Positions 22,623 through 34,596 of a DNA stretch of 64,000 nucleotides are shown here, in pieces. The notes beneath the pieces are model-generated. The model was not told the DNA's origin. It did not search any database and saw nothing but the letters and a program-made list of their open reading frames with translations. A program made the translations under genes and the position numbers. Location of the stretch: the NCBI GenBank assembly GCA_032690845.1, contig CM064429.1, forward strand, positions 19,053,013-19,117,012, in the 5' to 3' direction. This DNA is from Eleusine coracana subsp. coracana. Lineage: Eukaryota > Streptophyta > Magnoliopsida > Poales > Poaceae. Position 1 is the first letter of the stretch, and each line of letters begins with the position of its first letter.

Positions 22623-23484
22623 TGTCATGATGTCTCCTTGTCCACCAAAACCTATTTTGAAAATTTCTCCTATCTTTTTCTGTGCTCTATTCTATCTGAG
22701 CTTCAAAGGATTCGCACTACCGGTTTTCCCATCGGCACTGCTGATAGTCAGTCCAATAGAGAAAGCTCTCTGCCTGGGACTTTTGTCCCTCGGGTTGCCC
22801 TCACCGGCACTACCGATGCGGGACTGGAGCTTTGAAATTGGCTCGGCCCCCTCACGGGACGAGCCCTCTCTCAGTTGGAACAAATCTCGCGGCCTCTCTC
22901 TCACTTCCCAACCCTAACCGAAGTCAATGCTCTCCAAAACCTTGCTAATCTTCATGGAATCAACCGGAAAGTGGATCAAATGAACTTCTACACCTTCCCT
23001 CCTCCATCTCCTCCCGGATTTGAAGGAGTTTTTGAAGGTATTTTTTGGAAATCTCCATCTTTTGAATCTCACAATGCCTCATGTTCTTGCGTAATTTCAC
23101 TTGATAGAGATGTTCATCTAGGAGTAATTTAGTCACCCCTGCAATTTGATACAGTTTTAGTGGCTAAATTTCATTTTTTAGTGGTTTTAGGGTTTCAATC
23201 CCCCTCGGTCGGCACTGTCGATGGCCCTCATCGACACTGCCGATCAGGAGATTTTAAAACCCTAAGTGACCATTGCAATCTGTTTGAACTGATCAACACT
23301 GCCGATGGCAGTCATCAGCACTGCCGGTTGGGCCAACCAAAGAGCATTTTCCTTGAGTTGCTCTCTGTTTGACCCACCGGCACTGCTGATGCCTTTCATC
23401 AGCACTACCGGTCAAGGCACACAGACAACAGTTCAGAACTATGTTGATGCAATTTTCTCATACCACTTCTCCTCTCCTTGACAG
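22623..23484 (+). other. SIRE spacer with CGGCACTGCCG-type motifs upstream of env-like ORF
   Basis: No ORF of interest is present. At least eight imperfect copies of CGGCACTGCCGAT lie near 22733, 22803, 23211, 23231, 23291, 23315, 23380 and 23399, often in closely spaced pairs. They are the reverse-complement version of the motif that is repeated in the LTR of the same element. Confidence 0.75.
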
Positions 23485-25117
23485 ATGGCAGGTGGCAAGA
23501 GGCAGAAGCATCCGGGAACTTCTAGTGACTCCGACGAGTATTTCGACCCCGCTGCCTCTCCCCTTGCTTGACGAGGTGGAGGTGGCAAACGGGGCAGAGG
23601 TGGAGACTTCGGCCCTGCCACCTCACGTGGTCTTGGCCTTTGTCGTGGGAAGGGCAAAGGCAAAGCCCTTTCACCTCGCTCTCTCTCTCCCAGTGCTGAT
23701 GAGGAGAGTGAGAGAGGCTCAAAGGAAGAGGAAGAGGAGGCTCAACCAGAGGATGAGACTGGTGATGAGGAGGGTGATTAGTCTGGGATGAGGTCATCCA
23801 TGAGCCTGTCCATGGACCCATGCGCTCCTGAGTCACATATCAGATGTTGGCACTTAGGTGTCTGAGCAGTTCAGGATCCTAGTGGCTCTGTCCAGGGATG
23901 AGATGAGAGAGTACCGCGACACTAAGCCCTGGACCCAGCCCAAGCACCCAGGCATCTCGGATATTAGATTTTGGGACTTGACTCAGGTTGCCTGGTACAA
24001 GAACATCCTGAAGAAGACCACTCATAGAGTCGCTCCCATGAAGTGCATTGACTGGGACAGGATGGCAGCAGCTAATGATCCTACTTTTTAGCTGATACGG
24101 GCAGAGTGTGATAGGAAGAACTTGATAGATATCATGGGCTTGCATAATCACTGGAATGATGAGATCATTGCCCAGTTTTACTTCACTTTGTGAATTTAGA
24201 TTGAGGAGGAGAGTCACATGGACTCCAAGCTACACTGGACTATTGAGGTCAACCGCTTCACTGTCACATACTTCAACTTCTCTCAGATTCTTGGCTTTGA
24301 TGAGACTGATAGAACGAAGCCCAAGGTGACCATCTTTGATCCTCAAGAGGAGAGTGAGTGGGCCATCATGTATGATGCCTGCTATGCAGACCCTAAGCAT
24401 GGGGTTGAGTTCGGTTCATACCATGGCATGACACCTTACTTTCGTGTTCTCAACAACATGCTTAGAGTGACTTTGACTCCTAAGGTGGGGGATCACACAC
24501 ATATTCTGAGCTCCACCAAGACCTTGATGTTTGCTATGCGAGAGGGAGCAGAACCATTCAGTGTGTTTGACTTCATCTAGACAGAGATCCTCTACAACTC
24601 CTATACTAGCAAGGCTTCTCTGATCTATACTCCTTTTATCATGAAGATGATTCTACGTGTTGTGGGTTGTCAGTTCATTTGTGATCAAAAGCATCCCTAA
24701 GTAACGCCGAAGAGGTTTCCTCTCATTGCCACACCTCCCAGAGATGGATCTCCTCCTCCCGCGGCCTTAGATACCCCTCAGACTTCAGCAGCAGCTGCAG
24801 CAGTAGGCCCTAGTACTGCCCCATGCCATTGCTCATCCAAGGTCATCTGTGCTCTCAAGTCGATGTTTTGCATGTGCTGGGACACAACGGTTGCAGTGCG
24901 AGAGCAGCAAGAGATGCTTACTCAGATGAGATCAGATATGGTTCTTCTCGCCACCTCTGCTAGTGTTCAGCTCCAACCCCCAATGGAGCTCACTTCCCTG
25001 CCAGATATAACCTCCTATGATGATCTATGGGGCTTCTACACTCAAGCATCACAGTTGGTCCAACCGGTAGACGCTGGTGATGATGAGGACGATGATGCTG
25101 ACAGTGCGGATGAGTGA
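23485..25117 (+). pseudogene. SIRE env-like ORF (degenerate)
   Basis: ATG 23485 opens MAGGKRQKHPGTSSDSDEYF, similar to the starts at 7770 and 15428. A TGA follows near 23569, then a Gly/Arg-rich and an acidic stretch (RGSKEEEEEAQ). The next part reads SRDEMREYRDTKPW and QPKHPGISDIRFWDL (23890-23980), then SKLHWTIEVNRFTVTYFNF and GAEPFSVFDFI (24220-24580). A C-terminal part from 24863 ends DDEDDDADSADE at 25117. At least four in-frame stops occur. The ORF sits where SIRE elements carry their so-called envelope gene. I see no clear signal peptide or membrane anchor, so an envelope role is not supported by this copy. Confidence 0.7.
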
Positions 25118-25614
25118 CTTCATGTGCTTTCGTCTTTGCTTTTCCCTTTTTGGTGTTGTGATGCCAAAGGGGGAGAAATACTTATCTTTTAGTCTTATTT
25201 TGTGAGGTGTGAGAGTGATGGACAAGTTTGTGCTCGTGTGGTTTGTAAAACTACTTGCTAAGTTTGTTCTTGTAAACCTCTAGTTATGTTTTATGAGTTC
25301 TTGTGTCATTCATGTCCTTTGTGATGATGTATTGTTGGTTTTCACTTTCTAGATGCATTTGTGTGGAAATTCTTGTCATTTGCATGGTTTCTCTCTTTAA
25401 TGCTTAATTGTTACAAATTGACTCCTATGCATGCCTTTAGGGGAAGATCTCACACTTTTCTTTAAAATTATGCATTGTTATTCATTGATCATTATTTCTC
25501 ACATGCACACACTTAGGGGGAGCTCCTCATGTCTTTTATATCACAAAATGAATCTTATTGCAACTTTCTATAAAGTTTAGTTGTATTGTCATCAATCACA
25601 AAAAAGGGGGAGAT
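25118..25614 (+). other. SIRE 3' untranslated region and polypurine tract
   Basis: AT-rich non-coding sequence with repeated GGGGGAGA-type purine blocks (GGGGGAGAAATAC near 25169, AGGGGGAGCTCC near 25515). It ends AAAAAGGGGGAGAT next to the 3' LTR, the likely plus-strand primer. Confidence 0.75.
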
Positions 25615-26701
25615 TGAAAGTGCATCTATGCCCCTAATTTTGTTTTGGTGATTGGCATCAATACAATTAGGAATGGACTAATGTTTTTATTAAGCATGTG
25701 TGTAGATGACTATCTCAAACTGTTGATTGATACAAAAAGAGAAAAGGAGATGGTCATTCACAGGCACTTTGCTCTTTGTACCTATGGTTATTTGAAGCAG
25801 TAATTGAATTGATCTAGCACAGCTTTGTTGGGGCGGCCTTTTGTTGCTTGAACACTGCGGCCGGAACTTCATGTTGTGCATATTTCAAGCACGGGTACGA
25901 AAATCTAAGACAGAATGGAAGACTAACAAGAGGGAGAAAAGGGGTCCAAAAATCTACTCAAGAATGAAGATCATGGAGTTTTATTTTTATTTCTTGAGTA
26001 TAGGTAAATCGTACTATCAAGAGGGGTATAATTCACAAATGTGGTAAAGTCAAATGCTCAATTTTCCCAAAAATACCACCTCTGTCGCCCTCTGTTTTTT
26101 GCCTTCATCGGCAGTGCCAGTGGCCTCCACCGGCAGTGCTGATCTCTCCTCCCAGAGGCGCTGTAAAACCCAGACACTTCTCTGGCTTCTGTCTTGCAGC
26201 ATTGGTAGTGCCGATGGCTCCATCAGCAGTGCCGGTGAGAATAGGGTTGAAAGAGACCCGGTCCTTTGTGGACTTCTTAACGGAGATTTAGGGTTCTTTG
26301 TGAGCCCAAACTTCGGTAACAAATCTTGTGTCTCCGTGTGCTTCTTCTTTTACTTGTTATCTATTTATCCATGCTCTAGGGTTTGTTCTTGTACTTGCTT
26401 AAATTACTAGATCTACTTGTGTAGCCTTTGTTTAGTTGTCTCTTATTGCTGTAGAACTTCCTTTCTACTATTGTTGTAGTCAAATATCACCTAGTAACTA
26501 GGAAACCACTTAAACCTAGTTTTCACCCGACTGTCTGCTCATCCATCGGTACTGCCAATCACCCATCAGTAGTGGCCATCGGCACAGTCGGTCCCCATCA
26601 CCGGCACTGCCGGTCAGACTGATAAATTTGTTTGAGTGTAATTTTGTAAGATTTTTAGATTTGCCTATTCACGCCCCCCCCCCCCCCCTAGGCAACTTTC
26701 A
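25615..26701 (+). mobile_element. 3' LTR of the SIRE-type element (rearranged)
   Basis: It has the same ends as the 5' LTR but is only 1087 bp. Between about 25760 and 25946 it carries roughly 185 bp with no counterpart in the 5' LTR. It lacks about 830 bp that in the 5' LTR hold most of the GGCAGTGCCGGT motifs and the TATA box (about 16290-17110). A C run at 26674-26689 precedes the end. Confidence 0.9.
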
Positions 26702-28214
26702 AGCACAATACCCTGGGATACCCCGAAGCCAAAGATGTGAGGAACACGTAACCGATCGCCAAAAAGCTAAGGTTTTTAGGTTATCCACAATGGAGAAGGA
26801 CAAGGGGCAAGCTTTGCCCTTTGCTTCGATGGAGCTCGGCTTTGGCAGAGGAGGCGTGCGCGTGAGGGCGAGGACGCAGGGCGACAGCGCGGGCGTGACG
26901 GCGGAGGCTGGCGACAGTACACGATGGCGAGATGGCCAATATCGGCGGCAGCGGTAGAGCTGCGGCTCTATGCGGCGGCGACGAAGGTTGCGTGGGCGTG
27001 CGCGGCTGTGCACGGGCAGAGCAGGGATGAGTCGAAGGTGCGATGTATGAGGTGGTTGTCAGGGGCGAGCTCGGAGATATGGGCGGCGACGGAGAGGTGA
27101 CGACATCGATGGAGGGAGCGAGGGCGAGCTCTCGGCGTCGGAGGTGAACGAGGAAAAGACGAAGTCTCAAGATGATTTTGACCTAGGTGAAACATGATCG
27201 ATGGCCGAGATCGCACAAGGAACGGATTAACGGTCACGATTAAAAAGGGCATCTCGCATTTCAATCCTAGTGACCGGATGGTATGGTCTAATGACCGGAC
27301 TGTCTGGTCAGGCTTCAACCTAGACGAGCAAGGGTACAGACCAGACAGTACGGCTAGGGTGATCATTTTGTCTGGTCTCTACAGCTCATTTTTTCCGAAA
27401 CCCTGTGCATAGAGGCACTGACCGGATTGTATGGTCGCTAGAGCAGACTGTATGATCACTATGGGAAATTTCGCATAATCAAGGAATTTCTTCATTTTCC
27501 AAGTGCCCTTGCTCAACACCCAAATAAACACCACATATGGAGCATGAAGGGAACTCTCAAACACTCCTTTTCAAATAGCGGCTCTACATAGCCTTATAAT
27601 TTTTGCAAATGCCAAATAAAGAATCGAGCAAATAAGAACCAAGGCAATTAAGAACCAAATGGGTATGTATGAGCCTTAGTCCATGAACCATGCGAGTGGG
27701 TTTAACCTCGGAGTTCATAAGAGCTTGCTCAATGGGCATGAAGCACAATCCTTTCCCTTGGTCACACTTGTGGAGATGTAATCTCATATTGGTCATGAGG
27801 CACAAATATCTCCTAGTGAGACTAGCCTCCTTTGTGTTTCCTATATGATGCATGCAACAAGCATTTTACATCTGCAATGGAAGTAAACATGCCATGTGAA
27901 TACAAGCAATATTAAATAAGAAACAAAGGAAACCTAACAATGTCAAGTTTGAACACCTCTCAAGCTTACACATGCTATCTTGAGTGGGTTAGACATTGAC
28001 TAATTTTTATGTGTTTTTCTTTTAGTTAAATACACATGCATGGATGCAAAACATACTAGTCACAAAGGAGTCCTAATTACCATGCAATGCAAGAAATGGA
28101 AGAACACACTACAACTACTAAGAACAAACACACACTGATACATCCCTCATGAGTAGATATGTCGTTGAGATCCATGTCACTTGTGGTGGACATCACTTGA
28201 TCTTCAAGTAAACT
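26702..28214 (-). other. Non-coding block of copy B, right part
   Basis: The block continues from 15842 across the SIRE insertion and is homologous to 8191-9767 of copy A. It has GACCGGA-type motifs at 27270-27450 and a GC-rich stretch at 26820-27170. I see no pol sequence. Confidence 0.65.
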
Positions 28215-29504
28215 CCGGGTCCACCACCACCACCATCATCTAGTTCTTGTTCTTGGGCACCCAGTTGTACTTCGTTGACCTTTCAAGATGAACAATGCAC
28301 TTAGGCACCCAAATGCTCTTGACCTTTCTCTTCTTCGTCGCTGCTCTCATCCTCACTCTACCCAAGTTGGCTCATGGCCATGAGGCACGTGGGAGGTGGA
28401 GGAAGAGCTCGAGGCAGAGTTGTCTTGATTATGGCTAGGTCAGCAACTTATTCATCATCGGTTGTGGAAGAGAATCTATCACTTGAGTTCTCGCTTGTCC
28501 ACTCTCCAACAAGGGCCTTGCGTGAGAACTTCTTCTTGAAATCTTTGGCTTTGTCTTTGTCTTTGCTCTTGTCCTTGTTGAAGTACCTCTTCTTCTTTTT
28601 CTTGGATTTGGGGTCATCTTCTTTATCACTTGAGTCTTGGGGCTTGAATGCTTCTTTCTTTGGCTTTGGGCAATCTCGAACAAAGTGATTCTTGGAGCCA
28701 TAGTTGGAGCACTTGCCCTTGGACTCGGAGGCAAATTTGTTCTTGAAGGTTCTTATCTTCTTCATGAGAAGAGCCAAGTTCTCACTCAAATCATCTTCAT
28801 CATCATCATCTTCTTCTTCTTCTTCTTCAATCACTGCCTTCTTCTTGCTCTTCTTGCTCTTGATAGGCTCTTGTTTCTCAGCTTGAAGAGCTAGGTTGGA
28901 TGGTTGTGGATCATTCAAACCCAACTGGTAGGTCTCGAAAGCTAGTATCTTCCCAAGCACTTCCTTGATGGTCTTGGTCATGAGGTCACCTTGCAAGGTA
29001 TAGGTGATGATGGACTCATACTTGGGATCCTTTAATAGCCTCACAAATCTTCTAATGACCTCCATAGGCTTGAGCTTGAAATCAACCCCAAGAGCATTGA
29101 TCTCCTCCACTAGCACATGAAAACGAGAATAAACAGTGTTAGCTCGCTCATGTGGCAATCTAGTGAAGTTATTATACTTGTTCTTCAGCACATAGTATCT
29201 TTCCTCTTTCACATCACTAGTACCCTAATGAATACCCTGAATCTCAGTCCAGATACCATGTCCTATTGAACTCGCATCCAATCTAGCAAACACATCCCTA
29301 GAGATGCATGCAAACAGAGCATTCTTGGCCTTAGCATTGTGCTTAATGAAATCAGGATCGAGCGGGTTCACATTCGCTTCCGAATCATGGGTCACCTTTC
29401 ATATCTCTGGATCAAGGGACTCGAGGTAGGCTTGCATCCGTGCCTTCCAATACCCGTAGTCCTACCCATTGAATATGGGAACACTCCCCATATCTCCCGG
29501 CATC
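28215..29504 (-). pseudogene. Copia gag, array copy B (internally deleted)
   Basis: ATG 29504 opens MPGDMGSVPIFNG and a TAG follows at once. The capsid region continues with LRLLKDPK-type residues near 29035, through EERYYVLKNKYNNF. The zinc knuckle reads CSNYGSKNHFVRDC, with the second cysteine changed to tyrosine. Compared with copy A, about 750 bp encoding the coiled coil and the second zinc knuckle are missing at about 28340, where the flanking sequences join. Stops near 29463, 29412 and 29227 also disable it. Confidence 0.8.
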
Positions 29505-29541
29505 CTTACTCTAGGCGGTGAAGCCTTAAAGTTGAGCACTT

Positions 29542-29555
29542 GGCTCTAATACCAA
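29542..29555 (-). other. Primer-binding site of array copy B
   Basis: On the minus strand the sequence is TTGGTATTAGAGCC, complementary to initiator methionine tRNA apart from one change. It abuts the LTR end at 29557 and fixes the element orientation as leftward. Confidence 0.88.
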
Positions 29556-29556
29556 T

Positions 29557-31197
29557 TGTAAGGACCAAAGGCGTACCGAGGGGGGGGTTGAATCAGTAAG
29601 CCGACCACGAATCCGAATACTTCAATTTCACACCACTAGATCCTGGCAAACATTGCAACCTAACAAATCTAGTAGGCCAGGACCCTACACATGCTAGTGT
29701 TCATGATGAGTGCAAATGCAGAAGCTAAACACACTAGCCTATGCAAGCCACAATTCAACCTACTCACTAGAGCACACAATTGCAAAATAGTAAAGAGAAG
29801 GTCAAGGAATGCTCATGATCTTTTTCCCGAGGACTTGGAAGGATGGCGTCTTCCCCTAAGCCTCGTTGGACCACTCCCGCCGGAGTGTCGGTCTCTGTCG
29901 CCACCAAGTGGAGTTCTCGCACGTGAGCCTGCAATCACTCTCGGAATGAGGACACAGTCGCGTCAGCGCTACCACCAAGGCACAAGATCGCCTCCCTCGA
30001 GAACTTGTCGGACTTCCCGAGCCGACATGGGCGCTCACTAGCAATGCCCCTTTCAACAGCGGGGTCAAACCATGTACAAACATGTGACGGCCTTCACAAC
30101 CAATCATGATAGGCTCGATCACCGACACCTAACCGTTCTAGGTCTCACCATAGACCAAAAGAAACAACCTAGATCACACCCTCAAGGACACCCTATCCCT
30201 AGATGTGCATAGATACTCAAGTTACTCTCTCTAGCACTCTTAAGATATCCAATATTCTCTCCTAGTGCTGCTCTCTTTTCCTCTTGGCTCTTATCAATTG
30301 CTCCAAGGTATTCCACTACCCAAGAGTGGCCTCCAAGACCCCAGCAACGAAGTTATATAGGCTTCAAACCTCTAACTAGCCGTTGCTCTACGAAATCAGC
30401 TTGCTGGGCCAACTAACCGTACGGTCCGGTCACTCCCTGATCGGATCGTCCGGTCTCTTCGGAAACGGCTCCTCCAGAGCCGTTGGCACTCTGCCCACTG
30501 CTGATATCCCATCTGACCGGACCGTCCGGACTGTCCATATCCTGTGATTCCAGAGAGCACCCATTTCTACTCTTCTCTATCTTGACTCCCATCCACACAG
30601 ACCGGACCGTCCGGTCTCTATGGGCCTTCGCGCTGACAGACTCCTCGTAGACTACTCTCTGATCTCTTAGAGATCGTACAGTCTGGTCTCCACTGACCCC
30701 TCTGTCTGGTCACTCTGCCTAGAAGCTGAAACTCCTCGTCCATGCTTGATTTTGTTTCTCGGCTTCTTTCAACAGCTCTTTGGCTTCTCCACTGTCACCT
30801 AGTGTCTGTGATTTCACCGAGCATCCATGCACATTACCTACTAGCATGACCTAAAGAGACATGACCTAGACCCCCTTTGATAGTCCGGTTTTCCTATGGA
30901 CTCAAAGCCCTAACAACTAGAGAAGTGTTCCAAATACTTGTTCCATAGCTTGTCCATATCCTTGATCGATCTCTATCAAACCCTTGGACTCCATCAAGCT
31001 CATCAAGCCTCCATGCTTGTGGTCATTGTCATCAATTACCAAGGCAACCATCATCAACAAGATTTGTAGTAGAGTTTAGAGATGATTACTGCATAGACAA
31101 CACTCATATAGATATTAGCCCATAATTTCATAGTTGTCATTAATCACTAAAACATCCATACCTCGGGATCCAATCATCAATGATCATGAAGCTTACA
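29557..31197 (-). mobile_element. 5' LTR of array copy B
   Basis: The LTR is 1641 bp. In plus orientation it runs from TGTAAGGACCAAAG to GAAGCTTACA. It is homologous to the LTR at 11892-13575 along its length and also carries GACCGGACCGTCCGG motifs (30415-30680). The flank after 31197 is GAAGT; the partner duplication is outside the window. Confidence 0.85.
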
Positions 31198-31394
31198 GAA
31201 GTGTGGAAAATGTAATGACGTATCAGATCAAGATGCACGCAATTGCCCAAACAATGTTTAGAAGCTAGAGTTATATTGAATGTTTACAAGACTTTTACTC
31301 AATTGTATCTTACTATACTAGTACTCGTCATTTGCTTGTTACTCGTCAATTAACCACAGCAGAAGTAGTAGGCCTCTACGCACGTGGCACCTGG
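31198..31394. other. Unassigned segment between array and solo LTR
   Basis: About 200 AT-rich bases with no recognisable feature. It continues at 34597 after removal of the solo LTR. Confidence 0.4.
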
Positions 31395-31399
31395 CCGGG

Positions 31400-34300
31400 T
31401 GTCACACCCCAAAATTTCAAATTTTGGTTTGTGACCCAATTCCACTAAATTTCAACATTTTTTATAATAGATTAAAATTTTATTATAAATTAATTAGATA
31501 ATTAGAGAATTATAATTTAGGTTATTAATATTTTGTATGTTGCATTCATGACGAATAAGATGCACTAGGTTTTTATTGCATGCAAAATGTATTTTTAAAG
31601 TCAAACTTGTTTTTGGTTTGCATAGGAAATAAAATAGGAAATAGGAAAACAAAATAGAAGAGGAGCCAAACCTCTAGGCCAAAATCAACTCTTCTGGCCC
31701 ACCCAAACCTCTCCCCCTCCCCCCCCCCCCCCCCACCCGCGTGGCCTGCGCTAGCCCGAGCGCCTCTGCGCTGTCCCGAGCGCGCGTCCGACAACGCGGC
31801 CGTGATTGCCGCACGCCTCGCGATCATTGGGTCCCATTTCCCCTAATTTTTCCCCGCCGCCGCCAATAGATTTTGGAGGGCGAGCACCACCGTCGCGCCT
31901 ACTCCCTGGCTGAGTCGCAGGCTAACCCTAGCCCCCTTCCTCCTATAGAACCGGATCCCGATGCCCCAGACCCCTTTCCCCTCTCCACGCTCGACCCCCT
32001 GCCCCTTTGCCTTGCTCCAGCGCCGCTGCGAGCGCTTTCTTCGCCGTCGCCGATAAGCGCCGCCTGCCTGCCGTAATTCGTCTTCACCAAAGCGCCTAGT
32101 CCCTATTTGACATGCCGCCGACCCTTGCAGGTGATCGAGGAACCTCCGGAGCCCCTCCCCGACGCTCTCTAACGCCGCTGGACCACTCTCCGCCGTCGTC
32201 GAGGAGCTCGAGCCGTCAATCGCCGTCGTGAGCCCCTTCTTGACCTCTTCCTCCTCTGCGCGACCCCCTCAGTGAGCTCGTCGTCTTCCCCTCTTCCCTT
32301 TTCACCCCTACGCGCTAAGCCTCGGCTGTCGGAGCACCGATCTGGCGAAGCTCCGACGAGCCTCCCCTACGCCGCCGCCTGGAATGGCTGCCGCCGGCCA
32401 TCTCTCCCTGCCTCTGTTTCTGATCGTGGGATCACGATCCAACGAGCCAAATTAGATCCCCCGAAGGGGTATGAAATTGGTCCACCGTGGACCAGTGGAC
32501 CACTGGTCAACGAGGCCATAGACCCGGTCCACAGATTTTGGTAGGATTTTTAGTTTAAATTTAATTTAAGCCTTGAACATCTTCAAAATTAGTTTGCCAT
32601 CATATATTTTTATAGAAAAGCCCCTAGACCCTTCCTGAATATTATTTTGGCCATATAATTTTTACAAAAACACCCCTACACTTATTTTTAATTATATTTT
32701 AGTCCTATCTTTTTACACTTTAGTCCCTGAGCTTGTTATAAATTACATTTTAGTCCCTAAACTTTTCATGAAATATATTTCCACCCTGTTATTTTACATT
32801 TAAGTCCCTGTACTTCTCTAAAATTACTTTTCGGTCCCTAAATCTATCTGTTTTCACTATTTTAGCCCTAAAACTTCAAACCTTCATAACTTTTCATCCG
32901 TAACCCGGAATTAAGTAATTTTTACGCCAACATAATCGTAGCAGTGTATACTATCTGTCCATAGTGTTTTACAGTAGTTTTCCAATTTTACTATTTTAAC
33001 CCTACACCTTCCAACCTTCATAGATTTTTAATAGTAACTCTGATCTAGATGATTCTTGCGCTCACGCGATCGTAGAAATGTGTACTATCTTTTGAGATTG
33101 ATTTTTATGTTATTTTATTATTGTTTGGTGTACTTGTTATTAGTTTGTTTATATGATTATGTGCATGTCGTGCCTGCGTGACATTAATTAGAGAACGTGT
33201 TGTTCCTGAAATCGCAAGAGCGTGAATTGAAGACCTGAGTAGCAACATCCATTTTCAGGCAAGTGTCTTTGATGCATTTTGCACCTATTATGAATGATTA
33301 TTTTAGAATTGCATGCTTGTGTCCATTGATTGGGATCCTATTGTTAGGTTTACTAGTATTGTTCTATCTTGTCCTTGTCGCCATGAACTAGAGTTTTATC
33401 TATCAATGGGTAGACATGCTTAGTTGCCTACTGGGTTGTTGGGACCAATTTAATGTTGACTAATGAACAATATCATGTGGGAAAGGATGGGTAATTCTTT
33501 TAGCAACATGGACTTAGGGATCTATGCAAGCCGGATGGAATGGATGTGGTGCCGTGGGCACATGGTTGGTGGTGGTAGGCTTGTTGTAGATCCTAGGAAC
33601 CGGTTCTTGGAGCGGTAACCCAGGACAACAGTGCCATCACAAGGCTGCTATGGAACAGCTTGGCTGATTAATTAGGAGTTCTCCCAGTGTCGGTGCAGCA
33701 TTTGGTGGAGCGGGGAATGGAAGTCAAGAGGACTGTCCTTGTATCCGAATGGCTCAAGAGGGGGCTCCTGGGGTGATGAGCTACTTGTTGATGGGCTATC
33801 ACTTATGGACGGGAGTGGAACCTTAGTGGCTAGCATGTACCGGGAGACCCTTTGTAAAAGCCTCGTAGTGATCTCCTCGCCGCACACCTAAGGAAGTGTG
33901 CTAGTGCTTGGCCGGCATGGCAATATGGAGACTCTAGTCCACCTGGCAACAGGGGACGAAATCATGACTTGTGGGTAAAGTGGTACAACCTCTACAGAGT
34001 GTAAAACTGTCATGATAGCCGTGCTCACGGTCAAGAGCGGCCTGAAATCCTCACGAGATTAGTTGGTGGTTTATGCATGGTTATGGTTGGGAATGGTTGG
34101 ATTGGATTGGGTCTGGACTTGGCTTGGATAGCACCCTGTGGATTAATGGTTGGGGATGACCTCACCTAGTAATTAGGATGCTTAGGAAAATTAAAAGCTC
34201 ATGCAATAAACCTCATTAAGCCTTCCTTTTGTATAGCCCCATGTCATCTTTTCCCCCACTTGCTGAGTATCACATGTACTCACCCTTGCTATATCCCACA

Positions 34301-34591
34301 TTGCTGCTCAGCTACAAGAGAAGGATGGCACAACGATGAAGACAATGGATAAGAGCTCTAGGCCTGCGGTCTTCCGGTTGACTTTCTGTGGGAGCTGAAG
34401 GACGTCAATGCTTAGTTATTCCGCTGCAATATAATCTTTTACTTTGACCTATGGGTCACCATTGTAACATTTTATCGATTTAATGAAGATATTGTTCTTT
34501 TATCACAATAATTGTCATGTGTGCGTGAAAACTTAATCATGGGCACTCATACAGATGCATTCGGTTTCGGTCGTTGGAACCGGGTGTGACA
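31400..34591 (+). mobile_element. Solo Gypsy-type LTR, 3.2 kb, TSD CCGGG
   Basis: The unit starts TGTCACACCCCAAAATTTC and ends GGGTGTGACA, a short inverted terminal pair typical of plant LTRs. It is flanked by perfect CCGGG copies at 31395-31399 and 34592-34596. No second LTR or internal gene is present, so it is a solo LTR made by LTR-LTR recombination. The 31680-32540 part is GC-rich with CGCC-type repeats. The 32600-33100 part has repeated TTTAGTCCCT-like phrases. The long LTR size fits Del/Tekay chromoviruses, an inference. Orientation is not certain. Confidence 0.9.
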
Positions 34592-34596
34592 CCGGG

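Larger units (their letters stand above)
15843..26701 (+). mobile_element. SIRE/Maximus-type Copia element, complete but defective
   Basis: The 10.9-kb element is bounded by TGAAAGTGCATCTA and GCAACTTTCA and flanked by a perfect AGCAC duplication (15838-15842 and 26702-26706). The order is 5' LTR, primer-binding site, gag, protease remnant, integrase, reverse transcriptase, RNase H, a motif-rich spacer, an env-like ORF, polypurine tract and 3' LTR. Integrase before reverse transcriptase defines Copia; the long LTRs and the extra 3' ORF point to the SIRE lineage. Stops and frameshifts disable gag and pol. The two LTRs differ greatly in length (1698 against 1087 bp) because of a large deletion and a replacement in the 3' LTR. 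Confidence 0.92.
7647..31197 (-). mobile_element. Pol-less SIRE-like Copia array: internal A, LTR, internal B, LTR
   Basis: Two homologous internal regions lie head to tail on the minus strand. They share the middle LTR (11892-13575); the outer LTR is 29557-31197. Each internal region reads primer-binding site, gag, a non-coding block of about 2 kb, then an env-like ORF. No protease, integrase, reverse transcriptase or RNase H is present in either. Internal A is cut at its env-like ORF by the Tat element; internal B contains a complete SIRE-type element at 15843-26701. The shared-LTR layout is what unequal recombination between LTRs of sister copies produces. Mobility would have required proteins from a related autonomous element. 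Confidence 0.8.

Noticed and set aside
31573..32544. GC-rich open frames that might be a gene
   Set aside because: They lie wholly inside the solo LTR at 31400-34591 and show no domain.
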